This document shows positions 6,093 through 13,829 of a DNA stretch of 13,877 nucleotides, piece by piece. This DNA comes from Clostridiales bacterium UBA7011 (GTDB taxonomy: Bacteria; Bacillota; Clostridia; Oscillospirales; Butyricicoccaceae): NCBI GenBank assembly GCA_002449635.1, contig DJXF01000021.1, positions 1 through 13,877 on the forward strand. The letters run 5' to 3'. Position numbers and translations under genes: made by a program. The notes under the pieces were generated by a model. The model was not told the origin of the DNA. It did not search any database and worked only from the letters and a program-made list of their open reading frames with translations. Each line of letters starts with the position of its first letter. Within the stretch, counting starts at the first letter, position 1.

Positions 6093-6595
6093 TGGCACAG
6101 TACGGCAGCTATAACCAACGTCCTGCAAATCAAACACGGGACAAAGGAAGATACAGGGGAAAAGACGAGAAAAAACGTGCTGTTTTGCCCGAAATCACGG
6201 CAGAAGATGTGCCGGAGGAGTATGTCGATGCGGCGGATCAGGTCATGCGTCAGCTGATTCAGCCATCATCCGGGGAAAACTCCAGGCCCTCCTTTTCCAT
6301 TACGACAAGCAAGCTCAGAAATATTCTGACTCTGGTGAGCGATATCTATCATGTAGAAAGCCGGCGGACAGCGGAAACCATTCTCCCGGAAAGCTATGCG
6401 AAGCTGCAGATGCTGCGCATTCGTGTGGTATATGAAGCGGGGCGCGATGAAAAAAACGTCAAACCGTTTATCCAAAAAAGCCGGCTGCTCTCCTATATCA
6501 AGGGGATTGGAAAGGACCGTAAAAAAATGATCCGGTTTGCACATTATATGGAGGCGCTGGTTGCCTATCACCGTTTCTATGGCGGACGAGATTGA
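6092..6595 (+). CDS. csm2: Csm2: small subunit of the type III-A effector complex
   Basis: Csm2 is the helical small subunit that lines the crRNA-target channel next to Csm3. The C-terminal ~110 residues show the family pattern: a TTSKLRNILTLV-like helix, a YAKLQMLRIRVVYEAGR helix, and a VKPFIQKS...MIRFAHYMEALVAYHRFYGG end. The first ~40 residues are a basic, Arg/Lys/Gly/Gln-rich, probably disordered tail, which makes the protein (167 residues) longer than the ~120-145 usual for Csm2. I chose ATG at 6092, which overlaps the csm1 TGA by one base and lies 7 bases after AGGAGGGG (6077-6084), rather than the TTG at 6089. The overlap suggests translational coupling with csm1. Confidence 0.92.
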   Translation: MAQYGSYNQRPANQTRDKGRYRGKDEKKRAVLPEITAEDVPEEYVDAADQVMRQLIQPSSGENSRPSFSITTSKLRNILTLVSDIYHVESRRTAETILPESYAKLQMLRIRVVYEAGRDEKNVKPFIQKSRLLSYIKGIGKDRKKMIRFAHYMEALVAYHRFYGGRD

Positions 6596-6610
6596 GGGAG
6601 GGATTTCTGC

Positions 6611-7279
6611 ATGTATGGAAAACTGATCATCGAATGTGAGCTGGTTGTTCGCACGGGTATGCACATCGGCGGAAGTTCTGTGTTTTCTGCAATCGGCGCC
6701 GTAGATAGTCCGGTCATCTGTGATTCCTATACCAGACAGCCGATTGTGCCCGGAAGCAGCCTGAAAGGCAAGCTGCGCACCCTGCTGTCCCGCAGCTTGA
6801 ATCCCGATATTGAGCACATGCCGGATCATAATCATGACGGGGAAGAGCTGTGCAGGTTATTCGGTTCGAACCGTCCCGTCCGCCCATCCAGACTGCAGTT
6901 TGCCGATGCGTTTGTCTGCAATGAAGCGGAAATGCGTGAGGTGGGGCTGACAGAAATCAAAACAGAAAATACAATCAATCGCCGCGACTGCAGTTCAAGC
7001 CCGCGACAGATTGAACGTGTTGTTCCCGGCGTACGGTTTGCGGTTCGTATGGTCTATGATGTGCGCGAGTCAAAAGAAGAAGCCGTCCAGGATATGCGGC
7101 TGCTGGCAAAGGGCTTGAAGCTGCTGCAAATGGATTATCTGGGCGGACACGGCACACGAGGCAGCGGCAGAGTCAGTTTTCAGAATTTTGTATTGAAGGA
7201 TTTTGAAACAGGACTGAATATGGAAGAATTGCTGGATATTTTCAAGGAAGCGGAAGAGTATGAGTTACTGCCTGTTTAA
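6611..7279 (+). CDS. csm3: Csm3: backbone RAMP subunit and target-RNA cleaving nuclease
   Basis: Csm3 is a RAMP (Cas7-group) protein; several copies form the filament over the crRNA and cut target RNA at 6-base steps. Seen directly: the start MYGKLIIECELVVRTGMHIGG, the catalytic Asp32 in IGAVDSPV (matching the known Csm3 active-site Asp at 32/33), the thumb segment VPGSSLKGKLRT (46-56), and the glycine-rich loop GGHGTRGSGR (178-187). The 222-residue length is typical. ATG follows AGGGAGGG (6595-6602) by 8 bases and is 15 bases after the csm2 stop. The 3' end overlaps csm4 by 20 bases. RNase activity should be intact. Confidence 0.96.
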   Translation: MYGKLIIECELVVRTGMHIGGSSVFSAIGAVDSPVICDSYTRQPIVPGSSLKGKLRTLLSRSLNPDIEHMPDHNHDGEELCRLFGSNRPVRPSRLQFADAFVCNEAEMREVGLTEIKTENTINRRDCSSSPRQIERVVPGVRFAVRMVYDVRESKEEAVQDMRLLAKGLKLLQMDYLGGHGTRGSGRVSFQNFVLKDFETGLNMEELLDIFKEAEEYELLPV

Positions 7280-8252
7280 GCTGAGGTTCACAACACCGGT
7301 ACATTTCGGCGACAGTGAGCTGGCGCACAGCCCGGATACCAGTGCGATGGTCTGTCACGCTGATACACTGTTTTCCGCTCTGTGTCATGCCGCGTATTCG
7401 CTTGGCGGCGACGAAAAAGTCAACCGGCTGATTGCCGGCGCACAGCAGGGGAGACTGCGCTTTTCGGACTGCATGCCATACGATTGTGACCATTTGTATT
7501 TGCCGAGACCATACTGGCTCCCCGAGAAACGGCGCATCGTTTCGTCAGGGGACAGGAAACAACTGAAAAAAGCAGAATGGATTCCCGCCTCTGAAATGGA
7601 AGCTTGCCTCGCTGCTCTGCGCGGAGAAAGCGCATATCAGTGGGAAAATGCGAAAAATAAAGCTGCCTTTGGCAGGGAACATTCGGTGGAACGGGCAGCT
7701 GTTCGGGAAGGAGATGCGGGCGTTCCCTATGTCGTCGGAACGTATTGCTTTGCAGCGGGCTGCGGGCTGTTCTTTATTCTTGAATATGAAACAGAACCGG
7801 ACCGAGCGGCACTCGCAAATCTGCTCACGGCACTGGGCTTTTCCGGCATTGGCGGAAAGACGAGCTCCGGCTATGGAAAATTTGAAATGCACTGTGAACC
7901 GATTGCATTCGATGAGGGAACTGCATCCGCCAATCCGGACGTCAGATGGATTTCTCGGGCATTGCACGATGAAAATGCGCCGCACTGGATGCTGATTTCT
8001 GCCGCGCTCCCCAAGCCGGAGGAACTGGACAGGGCCGCAGAGGGCAGCAATTTTCAGCTGATTCGACGGGGCGGGTTTGCTTCTCCGATTTCATCAGATG
8101 ACACACTGCGGAAGAAGAAAACGCAGTATTTCTTTGCGCCCGGCTCGGTATTTGCCGAGCGGTTTTGCGGTGATCTTTTTGAGGTCGGCGGCGCACAGCG
8201 GCATCCTGTTTATCGCTATGGGATTCCTGTTTTTGTTGGGGTGAAGCTATGA
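7260..8252 (+). CDS. csm4: Csm4: RAMP subunit that caps the crRNA 5' tag end
   Basis: Csm4 is the Cas5-group RAMP that binds the 5' repeat-derived tag of crRNA and contacts Cas10 at the foot of the complex. Seen directly: a RAMP start (LFKLRFTTPVHFG with LAHSPDTSAMVCHADTLFSA, within residues 5-44) and the glycine-rich segment GFSGIGGKTSSGYGKF (193-208), both typical of Csm4. The 330-residue length is within the family range. The ATG at 7260 lies inside the end of csm3 (20-base overlap) and is preceded by AAGGAAG (7244-7250). The end overlaps csm5 by 4 bases (ATGA). No nuclease residues are expected in this subunit. Confidence 0.93.
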   Translation: MSYCLFKLRFTTPVHFGDSELAHSPDTSAMVCHADTLFSALCHAAYSLGGDEKVNRLIAGAQQGRLRFSDCMPYDCDHLYLPRPYWLPEKRRIVSSGDRKQLKKAEWIPASEMEACLAALRGESAYQWENAKNKAAFGREHSVERAAVREGDAGVPYVVGTYCFAAGCGLFFILEYETEPDRAALANLLTALGFSGIGGKTSSGYGKFEMHCEPIAFDEGTASANPDVRWISRALHDENAPHWMLISAALPKPEELDRAAEGSNFQLIRRGGFASPISSDDTLRKKKTQYFFAPGSVFAERFCGDLFEVGGAQRHPVYRYGIPVFVGVKL

Positions 8253-9328
8253 GACAGCTGGAACATTTGCAGCAATTTCAGATGACACTCACGGCGCTGT
8301 CCCCGGTTTTTATCGGCTCGGGTGACCGCTATCAGGAGGACGAATATCTCTTTGATCCTGTCAGAAAAATGGTCTCCTTTGTCCATAAGGAGCGATTTTT
8401 TCGGTTTTTATTGGAGCACGATCTCATTGACCGGTATGAGGAATTTGCGCTTTTTGAAAAAAGAAAAGATCTGAGAAAATTCCTGAAAAGCAGATGCGGC
8501 GTTTCCGATGCACAGATTCGCAGCTTTACCGGCCGTCCTGTCTCCGCGGCGGACGCAATCGATGACATGCACTCGTTCAAGGAAATTCAGGCGTTTACCA
8601 GACTGCCCGACGGGCGTGCGTATGTCCCGGGAAGCTCCGTAAAAGGCTGCCTGCGCACAGTGCTGCTGACAGATCTGCTTCTTCGCGATGACGGGCTGAA
8701 CCGAAACAGCATTCGGGATGGACAAGCGGTCAAACAACTGGAGCATACCTATTTGAATGTGCTGCACTGCTCGAAAAAACCAAATGATATGGCAAACAGC
8801 ATCATGCGCGGGATATCCATATCGGACAGCGCACCGATTGACGAAAACGATATGGCGTTGTGCGCAAAAATAGATCTGTTTCCAAACGGGGAGAAAAGTA
8901 AGGTTCCGGTGGTCCGCCAGTGTGCTGCACCGGATACTGTGATGAAGTTCTGCGTGACACTCGATCAGTCTGTGCTCAGGGACAGGCTGACGGTTTCTGA
9001 CATTCTCGCTGCCATCCGGAATTTTGACCGGTTTTATCAGAAAACATTTCACACGAAATTTTTTCATTCGTATGCGTTTGACTTCCCCGAGCCGTTTGTT
9101 GTTCTGGGCGGAGGCAGTGGATATTTTGGGAAAAACCTTGTGTATCCATTTTATCACGACGAACATCAAAAGGCGGTCCAGGAGGCATCGCAGATTCTCA
9201 GCAGGCGTTTTCCGAGACATGGGCATCAAATGGACCCGTCGATTGGGATTTCGCCGCATACGGAGAAACTGACCCGCTATGACAAGCTTGATTATGCTTT
9301 CGGATTTTGCAAGGTGGAATTATCATGA
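8249..9328 (+). CDS. csm5: Csm5: RAMP subunit capping the crRNA 3' end
   Basis: Csm5 is the Cas7-like RAMP at the head of the filament; in S. epidermidis it also recruits housekeeping nucleases for crRNA 3' maturation. Seen directly: a RAMP start (LTALSPVFIGSGDRYQEDEYLFD), the segment AYVPGSSVKGCLRT (PGSSVKG at 127-133), and a glycine-rich GGGSGYFGKN in the last quarter, as is usual for Csm5. The 359-residue length is typical. The start overlaps the csm4 stop as ATGA, and the stop overlaps the cas6 start in the same way, so csm4, csm5 and cas6 are likely translationally coupled. Confidence 0.93.
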   Translation: MRQLEHLQQFQMTLTALSPVFIGSGDRYQEDEYLFDPVRKMVSFVHKERFFRFLLEHDLIDRYEEFALFEKRKDLRKFLKSRCGVSDAQIRSFTGRPVSAADAIDDMHSFKEIQAFTRLPDGRAYVPGSSVKGCLRTVLLTDLLLRDDGLNRNSIRDGQAVKQLEHTYLNVLHCSKKPNDMANSIMRGISISDSAPIDENDMALCAKIDLFPNGEKSKVPVVRQCAAPDTVMKFCVTLDQSVLRDRLTVSDILAAIRNFDRFYQKTFHTKFFHSYAFDFPEPFVVLGGGSGYFGKNLVYPFYHDEHQKAVQEASQILSRRFPRHGHQMDPSIGISPHTEKLTRYDKLDYAFGFCKVELS

Positions 9329-10062
9329 TTCAACATTTTCAGATTGCGGTTCAACAGGCGGATGGAACGCCCGTTCCATCCTTTTGGGCATATCGACTGT
9401 ATGCGGCGCTTCTGGAACGCGTATCCGATTCGTTTGCAGCGCTCCTTCATGAACCGGGTTATAGCGGACTGAGTCAGTATCTGTTGTATCATCGTGAAGC
9501 CAAGCAGACCACATGGGAGGTTTCTTTGCTTGACAACGATGCAATTGCTTCTGCTGCACCGGTTTTGGAGGCACTGGATGTGCTTCACCTGCATGAGAGG
9601 GATGTTTTGCTCGGCGAGAAAAAAATCGGAACGCCGCTGCGTGCAAACGACCTCTGGGAAACGGCGATGCGGAAACCGGATGCAGACCGCGTTTCGTTGC
9701 TGTTTCCCAATACAACATCGTTCAAATCCAACGGAAAATATGTCATATTTCCGGAAGAGAGGCTGCTGATACAAAGCCTGATCAACCGATGGAACACAGC
9801 ATTTCCCGAAACAGAGATGCGGGATGAGGATGCGGTCAGACTGTTAAATCAGGGGATTTTTATCCGGGATTACAGACTGAAAAGCAGCCGGTATCGGCTG
9901 AAACAGACCGCAATACCGGGCTTTTCGGGGGAACTGATCGTGGAAGCGAGACTGTCTGCCCCCATGATGGAGCTGTGGAAAACACTGCTGGAATTTGCGC
10001 CGTACTGCGGCATCGGCATCAAAACAACGCTTGGCATGGGCGGTGTCCTCGTCTGCCCATAA
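9325..10062 (+). CDS. cas6: Cas6: CRISPR repeat endoribonuclease
   Basis: Cas6 cuts the CRISPR precursor RNA inside each repeat, leaving the 8-base 5' tag carried by type III crRNAs. Seen directly: a RAMP-like N-terminus, a candidate catalytic His42 in LLHEPGYS at the position usual for Cas6, and the C-terminal glycine-rich loop GIGIKTTLGMGG (229-240) diagnostic of the family. I chose ATG at 9325, which overlaps the csm5 TGA as ATGA and lies 7 bases after AAGGTGG (9311-9317), giving 245 residues; an in-frame TTG at 9307 is less likely. It closes the operon. Its presence implies that a processed CRISPR array exists, either the mini-array at 3443-3543 or arrays elsewhere in the genome. Confidence 0.93.
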   Translation: MIQHFQIAVQQADGTPVPSFWAYRLYAALLERVSDSFAALLHEPGYSGLSQYLLYHREAKQTTWEVSLLDNDAIASAAPVLEALDVLHLHERDVLLGEKKIGTPLRANDLWETAMRKPDADRVSLLFPNTTSFKSNGKYVIFPEERLLIQSLINRWNTAFPETEMRDEDAVRLLNQGIFIRDYRLKSSRYRLKQTAIPGFSGELIVEARLSAPMMELWKTLLEFAPYCGIGIKTTLGMGGVLVCP

Positions 10063-10079
10063 CGAATCGGCCAGAAAGA

Positions 10080-10098
10080 CATGCAGTCTGCGTGCTTT
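10080..10098. terminator. Weak candidate terminator between convergent cas6 and kinase genes
   Basis: CATGCA (10080-10085) pairs with TGCGTG (10089-10094) with one G-U pair and a GTC loop, followed on the plus strand by CTTTTC. The stem is only 6 bases and the T run is short, so it may be inefficient. It is the only hairpin I see in the 36-base gap after cas6. Confidence 0.3.
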
Positions 10099-11211
10099 TC
10101 AGCGGTTTTCTGTTTGTTCGGCGATTTCACAAAGGATGCGGTTCATGTCGTCATATTTGTTCCGCATATCCTGAAACAATGCGAGCTGCCGCCGCGCTTT
10201 TCTCAGATTTTGATCCGGATTTTTGACACGGAAGTAGTGATCTCCGGTGATAAAGTCATCCAGATAGCGAATGGCGAGCTCCAGTGTGGCTGTCAATACG
10301 CCCTCAGCCAGCGTATTTCGTTCCTCGAGCGTCAAAAATCCGATTGTTTCACGCAGATATCCCTCTGCAAAAGCGCGAAACAGGGCGAGATCGAGTTTCG
10401 GATGTTCGAAATCGCGTTCCTCTCCAGCCGCGTTATTTGCGGCGGATCGAATGGCATCGCCAAAATCATACGCAATCAGTCCGGGCATCACCGTATCCAG
10501 ATCAATGACCGTCAGCGGCCGCAGGGTTTCCCTGTCAAACAGAACGTTGCTGAGCTTTGTGTCATTGTGCGTCACGCGCAGAGGAAGTGCGCCTCTGTCC
10601 TGCTTTGCTTTCAGGCTGCCGGCAAATGCCTGCGTCTGTGCAATGATTTTCATTTCATTTTTTGCCGCAGCACACCGGCCGCATCTGTCCTCCGCAGCAT
10701 GCCGCATCAGCTGTGCAAGCCGAAATGGGGTGTCGTGAAAATGCGGGATGGTTTCTGTCAGCTTGGTGCTGTCAAGATCGGTGCATTGCGCCGCGAACCG
10801 TCCGAATGCTTCGCCTGCCGAGCGGAGTATCGCGGGACTGTCTGTGCGGGAAAATGCGATGGAATGCGGAATATAATTGCACACCCTCCAGCAGTCCTGC
10901 CCCAGCCGCAGACAGCTGCCGCCGTCCCGTGTGTGAAAAAACCGCAGATGGTTTTGACCGGTATCCTCTGCACCGCTTTTATGCCTGATATGGGCGGTGA
11001 CAAGTTCAATATTCTGCATGACCTGCGCCGCATTCGGAAACACATGCGGGTTGATCTTCTGCACAAGATAAGCCTGCATTTCCTGACGGCAGATTACGCG
11101 ATATGTTGTGTTGATCTGTCCGGTTGTTATTTGTTCCCATGCAGTTATTTCGCCGGAAAGACAGAATGCACGGCAGATTTGCCGGAGCAGTGCACAGGTG
11201 TTCATTTTCAC
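10099..11211 (-). CDS. Small-molecule kinase of the aminoglycoside phosphotransferase fold (NahK-like)
   Basis: This 370-residue protein has the aminoglycoside phosphotransferase (APH)/choline kinase-like fold and probably phosphorylates a small sugar or alcohol with ATP. Seen directly: an N-lobe with TTGQINTTYRV and an LVQKINPHVFPN segment, the catalytic-loop pattern His215-Asn-Asp217...Asn222 (HNDTKLSN, Asp217 the likely base), and the metal-binding IDLDTVMPG (236-244) followed by YDFGDAIR. GxIN-TY, VFxxP and IDLDTVMPG/YDFGDAIR are the pattern I associate with N-acetylhexosamine 1-kinase relatives, but substrate is not proven. The start is uncertain: GTG 11211 or ATG 11205, with AGGA at 11217-11220 upstream. 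It converges on cas6 and has its own promoter. No neighbour indicates a pathway. Confidence 0.85.
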   Translation of the reverse strand: MKMNTCALLRQICRAFCLSGEITAWEQITTGQINTTYRVICRQEMQAYLVQKINPHVFPNAAQVMQNIELVTAHIRHKSGAEDTGQNHLRFFHTRDGGSCLRLGQDCWRVCNYIPHSIAFSRTDSPAILRSAGEAFGRFAAQCTDLDSTKLTETIPHFHDTPFRLAQLMRHAAEDRCGRCAAAKNEMKIIAQTQAFAGSLKAKQDRGALPLRVTHNDTKLSNVLFDRETLRPLTVIDLDTVMPGLIAYDFGDAIRSAANNAAGEERDFEHPKLDLALFRAFAEGYLRETIGFLTLEERNTLAEGVLTATLELAIRYLDDFITGDHYFRVKNPDQNLRKARRQLALFQDMRNKYDDMNRILCEIAEQTENR

Positions 11212-11245
11212 ATCATTCCTATCGTTGACTGTTTTATCTTTTTCG

Positions 11246-11274
11246 ATTATATCGTTTCTCCGTCACCGCTGCAA
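11246..11274 (-). promoter_or_regulatory. Promoter of the APH-fold kinase gene
   Basis: On the minus strand TTGCAG (11274-11269) and TATAAT (11251-11246) are 17 bases apart, giving a start near 11239 and a leader of about 28 bases. Confidence 0.65.
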
Positions 11275-11297
11275 CAATCCACGCGGTGCGCAGTCCG

Positions 11298-11330
11298 CCG
11301 CCGACGACAGCGGGCGTTCGGCGGTTTTTT
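11298..11330 (+). terminator. Plus-strand intrinsic terminator in the kinase-phosphoribosyltransferase gap
   Basis: CCGCCGA (11298-11304) pairs exactly with TCGGCGG (11318-11324), followed by six T (11325-11330). It reads only on the plus strand, where the nearest upstream plus-strand gene is cas6. It could therefore stop read-through from the csm operon that has crossed the kinase gene in antisense, and so insulate the phosphoribosyltransferase promoter just downstream. Confidence 0.55.
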
Positions 11331-11341
11331 ATGGATTGCAC

Positions 11342-11370
11342 TTGCATATTTTGTAACATCATTGTATACT
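11342..11370 (+). promoter_or_regulatory. Promoter of the phosphoribosyltransferase-like gene
   Basis: TTGCAT (11342-11347) and TATACT (11365-11370) are 17 bases apart. The expected start near 11377 leaves a ~87-base leader before the ATG at 11464. Confidence 0.6.
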
Positions 11371-11463
11371 ATTTATAGTTCATACGGACAAAACAGCCAA
11401 TCCTATGTGAGAATACCACAAATACAAGCCTTGTGCAGGAGGTACAAGGAAAAGGAGGAGCAT

Positions 11464-12120
11464 ATGAGCACGTTAGAATCGAAAATGGTGAAATTTTCCT
11501 CGAGAAAATATTCGAGCGTTGCACCGCTGAAGGCGATTCCCGGACATTTTGTCACCAATCACTCGCACATCAATTATTATATTGATCTGACAACGATCAA
11601 GTCCCGCCTGAATGAAGCGGCAGAATGTGCCCATGTTCTGGCACAGCAGTATGCCAACAATGCCACTCCGATTGACACCATCGTCTGTCTGGACGGCACG
11701 GACGTAATCGGCACATTCCTTGCACAGGAGCTGCAGAATGCCGGACACACCATCCACAATGCACATCAGACCATTTATGTCATTCGCCCGGAACGCACGG
11801 CAAACAGCCAGTTGTTTTTCCGTGAAAACGTTGAACCGATGGTGCGCGGCAAGAATGTCATTTTGCTGATGGCATCCGTTACAACCGGCATCAGCATTCG
11901 CCGCGGCATTGAATGTATGGGCTATTACGGCGGACTGATTCGCGGCGTTGCTACGCTGTTCAGTGCGGTCGGTGAAATGGACGGCGTTTCGGTCAACACC
12001 GTTTTTACCAGTGACGATATACCGGACTATGCTTCCTATGACGGCAATACGTGCCCGCTCTGTCAGAAGAAAATCCGCGTTGAGGCGATGGTCAATTCCT
12101 TCGGCTACTCGAAGCTGTAA
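11464..12120 (+). CDS. Phosphoribosyltransferase-like protein (orotate PRTase-related) with unusual PRPP loop
   Basis: This 218-residue soluble protein has the layout of a type I phosphoribosyltransferase related to orotate PRTases: a core strand with VCLDGTDVIGTFLAQEL, then VILLMASVTTGISIRRGIE where the PRPP-binding loop should be (residues 136-142, MASVTTG). The canonical loop has two acidic residues before xxTTG; here they are Met-Ala, so catalysis on PRPP may be altered. The C-terminus carries Cys197-Pro-Leu-Cys200, possibly half a metal site. The start is ATG 11464, 5 bases after AGGAGG (11453-11458). A longer frame in the same phase runs back to 10081, but that part is antisense to the kinase gene and not credible. 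It is monocistronic between its own promoter and the terminator at 12178-12209. Confidence 0.75.
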   Translation: MSTLESKMVKFSSRKYSSVAPLKAIPGHFVTNHSHINYYIDLTTIKSRLNEAAECAHVLAQQYANNATPIDTIVCLDGTDVIGTFLAQELQNAGHTIHNAHQTIYVIRPERTANSQLFFRENVEPMVRGKNVILLMASVTTGISIRRGIECMGYYGGLIRGVATLFSAVGEMDGVSVNTVFTSDDIPDYASYDGNTCPLCQKKIRVEAMVNSFGYSKL

Positions 12121-12177
12121 GAAAACCGCGTGCAGAAAGGTTCCTGTGATCTCTGCAAAAAACCGAACAAAAAAATG

Positions 12178-12209
12178 ATTCCCGGATGCGTCGGCATCCG
12201 GGAATTTCT
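12178..12209. terminator. Bidirectional terminator between phosphoribosyltransferase-like and symporter genes
   Basis: ATTCCCGGATGC (12178-12189) pairs perfectly over 12 bases with GCATCCGGGAAT (12194-12205) around a GTCG loop. On the plus strand TTTCTT follows; on the minus strand a long T-rich run follows (A-rich at 12167-12175 on plus). It lies between two convergent genes and should serve both. Confidence 0.9.
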
Positions 12210-12258
12210 TGCTCTCCGGCAGATGAATTGGAACAGGCATCTGTTTTGATTGATGCAA

Positions 12259-13656
12259 TTATTCCGCGCGGTGTGTTTCAAAATATTCCTTGACCAGCTT
12301 CACAACCGTGCCGGACAGCAGGAACAGGGCAATCAGGTTCGGAATTGCCATCAGGCCGTTGAACGTATCCGCAATATCCCACAGAAGTCCGAGATCGATG
12401 GTCGCGCCGATGATTGCCACCAGTGAGTACACCATCATAAACGGCTGAATGATCTTATGTGAGCGGAACAGATATTCGATACAGCGTGCGCCGTACAGTC
12501 CCCATCCGATGATGGTGGAAAATGCAAAGCTGCACATCGCAATGGCGGTGAAAATCGTCACCCAGTTTCCGTAGATTGCAACAAAGCCCTGAATGGTCAG
12601 CTCCGCACCGGCTGCCTGACCGTATTGAATCGGCGTGCCGCTGCAAAGAATGACCATTGCAGTCAGTGTGCAAATGACAATGGTGTCCGCAAATACTTCG
12701 AAAATACCGAAAAATCCCTGCTTGATCGGATCGCGCGTGTCAGCACAGGCATGTGCAATCGAACCGGTTCCCAGACCGGCTTCGTTGGAAAAGATACCTC
12801 TGGAAACGCCCTTTTTCATGCTGAGGAAAAAGGAACCGATCGCTCCGCCGGTGAACGATTTCGGATTGAATGCGCCGGCTGCAATCGAATACAGAACAGC
12901 GGGAACACGATCAATATGGAAGAGGACAACCCCGACAGAAAGAACGATGTACAGCAGAGCCATAAATGGAACGAGCCGCTCGGCAACCGTGCCGATTCGT
13001 TTGATGCCGCCGAGCAGAATCAGGCCGACCAGTCCCGCAATCACAATGCCCAGAATCAGGTTGAGCACTTTGGAGGAGGGTTCCGCAATGACGCCAAAGC
13101 TGTACAGCGCGGAATTGATTGCTGTCACAATGGTGTTGACCTGCGTGGCGTTGCCTGTGCCAAAAACGGTGAGAATGCCGCAAAGGGAAAAGGCTGCGGC
13201 CAGCCAGTGCCAGCGCTTGTGCAGACCATTTTTGATATAGTACATCGGTCCGCCGACCCAGTCTCCGTTTGAATTGCGTTCGCGGAAATGCACCGCCAGC
13301 GTCACCTCTGCGAATTTTGTGCACATGCCGAGGACAGCGGAACACCACATCCAGAATACCGCGCCGGGTCCGCCGATAGCGATTGCGCCTGCGACACCTG
13401 CGATGTTCCCGGTTCCTACTGTGCCCGCCAGTGCCGTACAGACGGCTTGGAATGGGGTAATCGAGCCGTCAGCCGCGGCGTCCCTGCGGAAAAGACGTCC
13501 CAAAACGGTCTTGACCGCGAGCGGAAATTTGCGAATCTGCAAAAAGCGCGTCCGAATGCTCAGCAGCAATCCCACACCAACGATACAAATCATGGCGGGA
13601 ATACCCCAGATAAAGTTGTTTACATAGGTATTGATTGTTTCGATGTATTGAAGCAT
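12259..13656 (-). CDS. Sodium:alanine/glycine symporter (AGCS family)
   Basis: This is an integral membrane transporter importing alanine or glycine with Na+ (AGCS family, AlsT/DagA type). Seen directly: many hydrophobic helices over 465 residues, the signature stretch TALAGTVGTGNIAGVAGAI (about 74-92) followed by GGPGAVFWMW, an FAEVTLAVHFRE segment, the WVGGPMYYI motif, and FSNEAGLGTGS in the middle, all characteristic of this family. The length is typical. ATG at 13656 (minus strand) is preceded by AGGAGA (13662-13667 on plus). Its own promoter lies at 13738-13766 and it ends at the terminator shared with the phosphoribosyltransferase-like gene. Exact amino acid preference cannot be read from sequence. 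Confidence 0.95.
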   Translation of the reverse strand: MLQYIETINTYVNNFIWGIPAMICIVGVGLLLSIRTRFLQIRKFPLAVKTVLGRLFRRDAAADGSITPFQAVCTALAGTVGTGNIAGVAGAIAIGGPGAVFWMWCSAVLGMCTKFAEVTLAVHFRERNSNGDWVGGPMYYIKNGLHKRWHWLAAAFSLCGILTVFGTGNATQVNTIVTAINSALYSFGVIAEPSSKVLNLILGIVIAGLVGLILLGGIKRIGTVAERLVPFMALLYIVLSVGVVLFHIDRVPAVLYSIAAGAFNPKSFTGGAIGSFFLSMKKGVSRGIFSNEAGLGTGSIAHACADTRDPIKQGFFGIFEVFADTIVICTLTAMVILCSGTPIQYGQAAGAELTIQGFVAIYGNWVTIFTAIAMCSFAFSTIIGWGLYGARCIEYLFRSHKIIQPFMMVYSLVAIIGATIDLGLLWDIADTFNGLMAIPNLIALFLLSGTVVKLVKEYFETHRAE

Positions 13657-13737
13657 GGTTTTCTCCTGTTAACCCTCTTTTTTGTTCTCTTGCTCACCTT
13701 TCTGTCGAAGAAGGACGAAAAATCATATATAAATTGC

Positions 13738-13766
13738 ATTATATACCAGGAGAAGGGAATAATCAA
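13738..13766 (-). promoter_or_regulatory. Promoter of the AGCS symporter gene
   Basis: On the minus strand TTGATT (13766-13761) and TATAAT (13743-13738) are 17 bases apart, giving a start near 13731 and a ~75-base leader. Confidence 0.65.
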
Positions 13767-13800
13767 TCGAAATTTTGTAATGTGACAGGTTCTTCGCTGT

Positions 13801-13829
13801 TTGCAGCGGGGTGTGGCATGTGATACAAT
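13801..13829 (+). promoter_or_regulatory. Rightward promoter firing out of the window
   Basis: TTGCAG (13801-13806) and TACAAT (13824-13829) are 17 bases apart on the plus strand, with no start codon plus ribosome binding site clearly following before the window ends. It probably drives a gene beyond 13877, divergent from the symporter. Confidence 0.45.

Noticed and set aside
8408..9259. 283-residue minus-strand open frame opposite csm5.
   Set aside because: Shadow of csm5: composition follows the reverse complement of the coding strand, with no motif and no ribosome binding site.
10081..11463. Long plus-strand open frame continuous with the phosphoribosyltransferase-like gene (up to 679 residues).
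   Set aside because: Its first two thirds are antisense to a clear kinase gene with family motifs, the peptide is Cys/Arg-rich without motif, and a strong ribosome binding site and promoter set the start at 11464.
12625..13272. Plus-strand open frames of ~200 residues opposite the AGCS symporter.
   Set aside because: Antisense shadows of a well-recognised transporter; no family motifs or ribosome binding sites.
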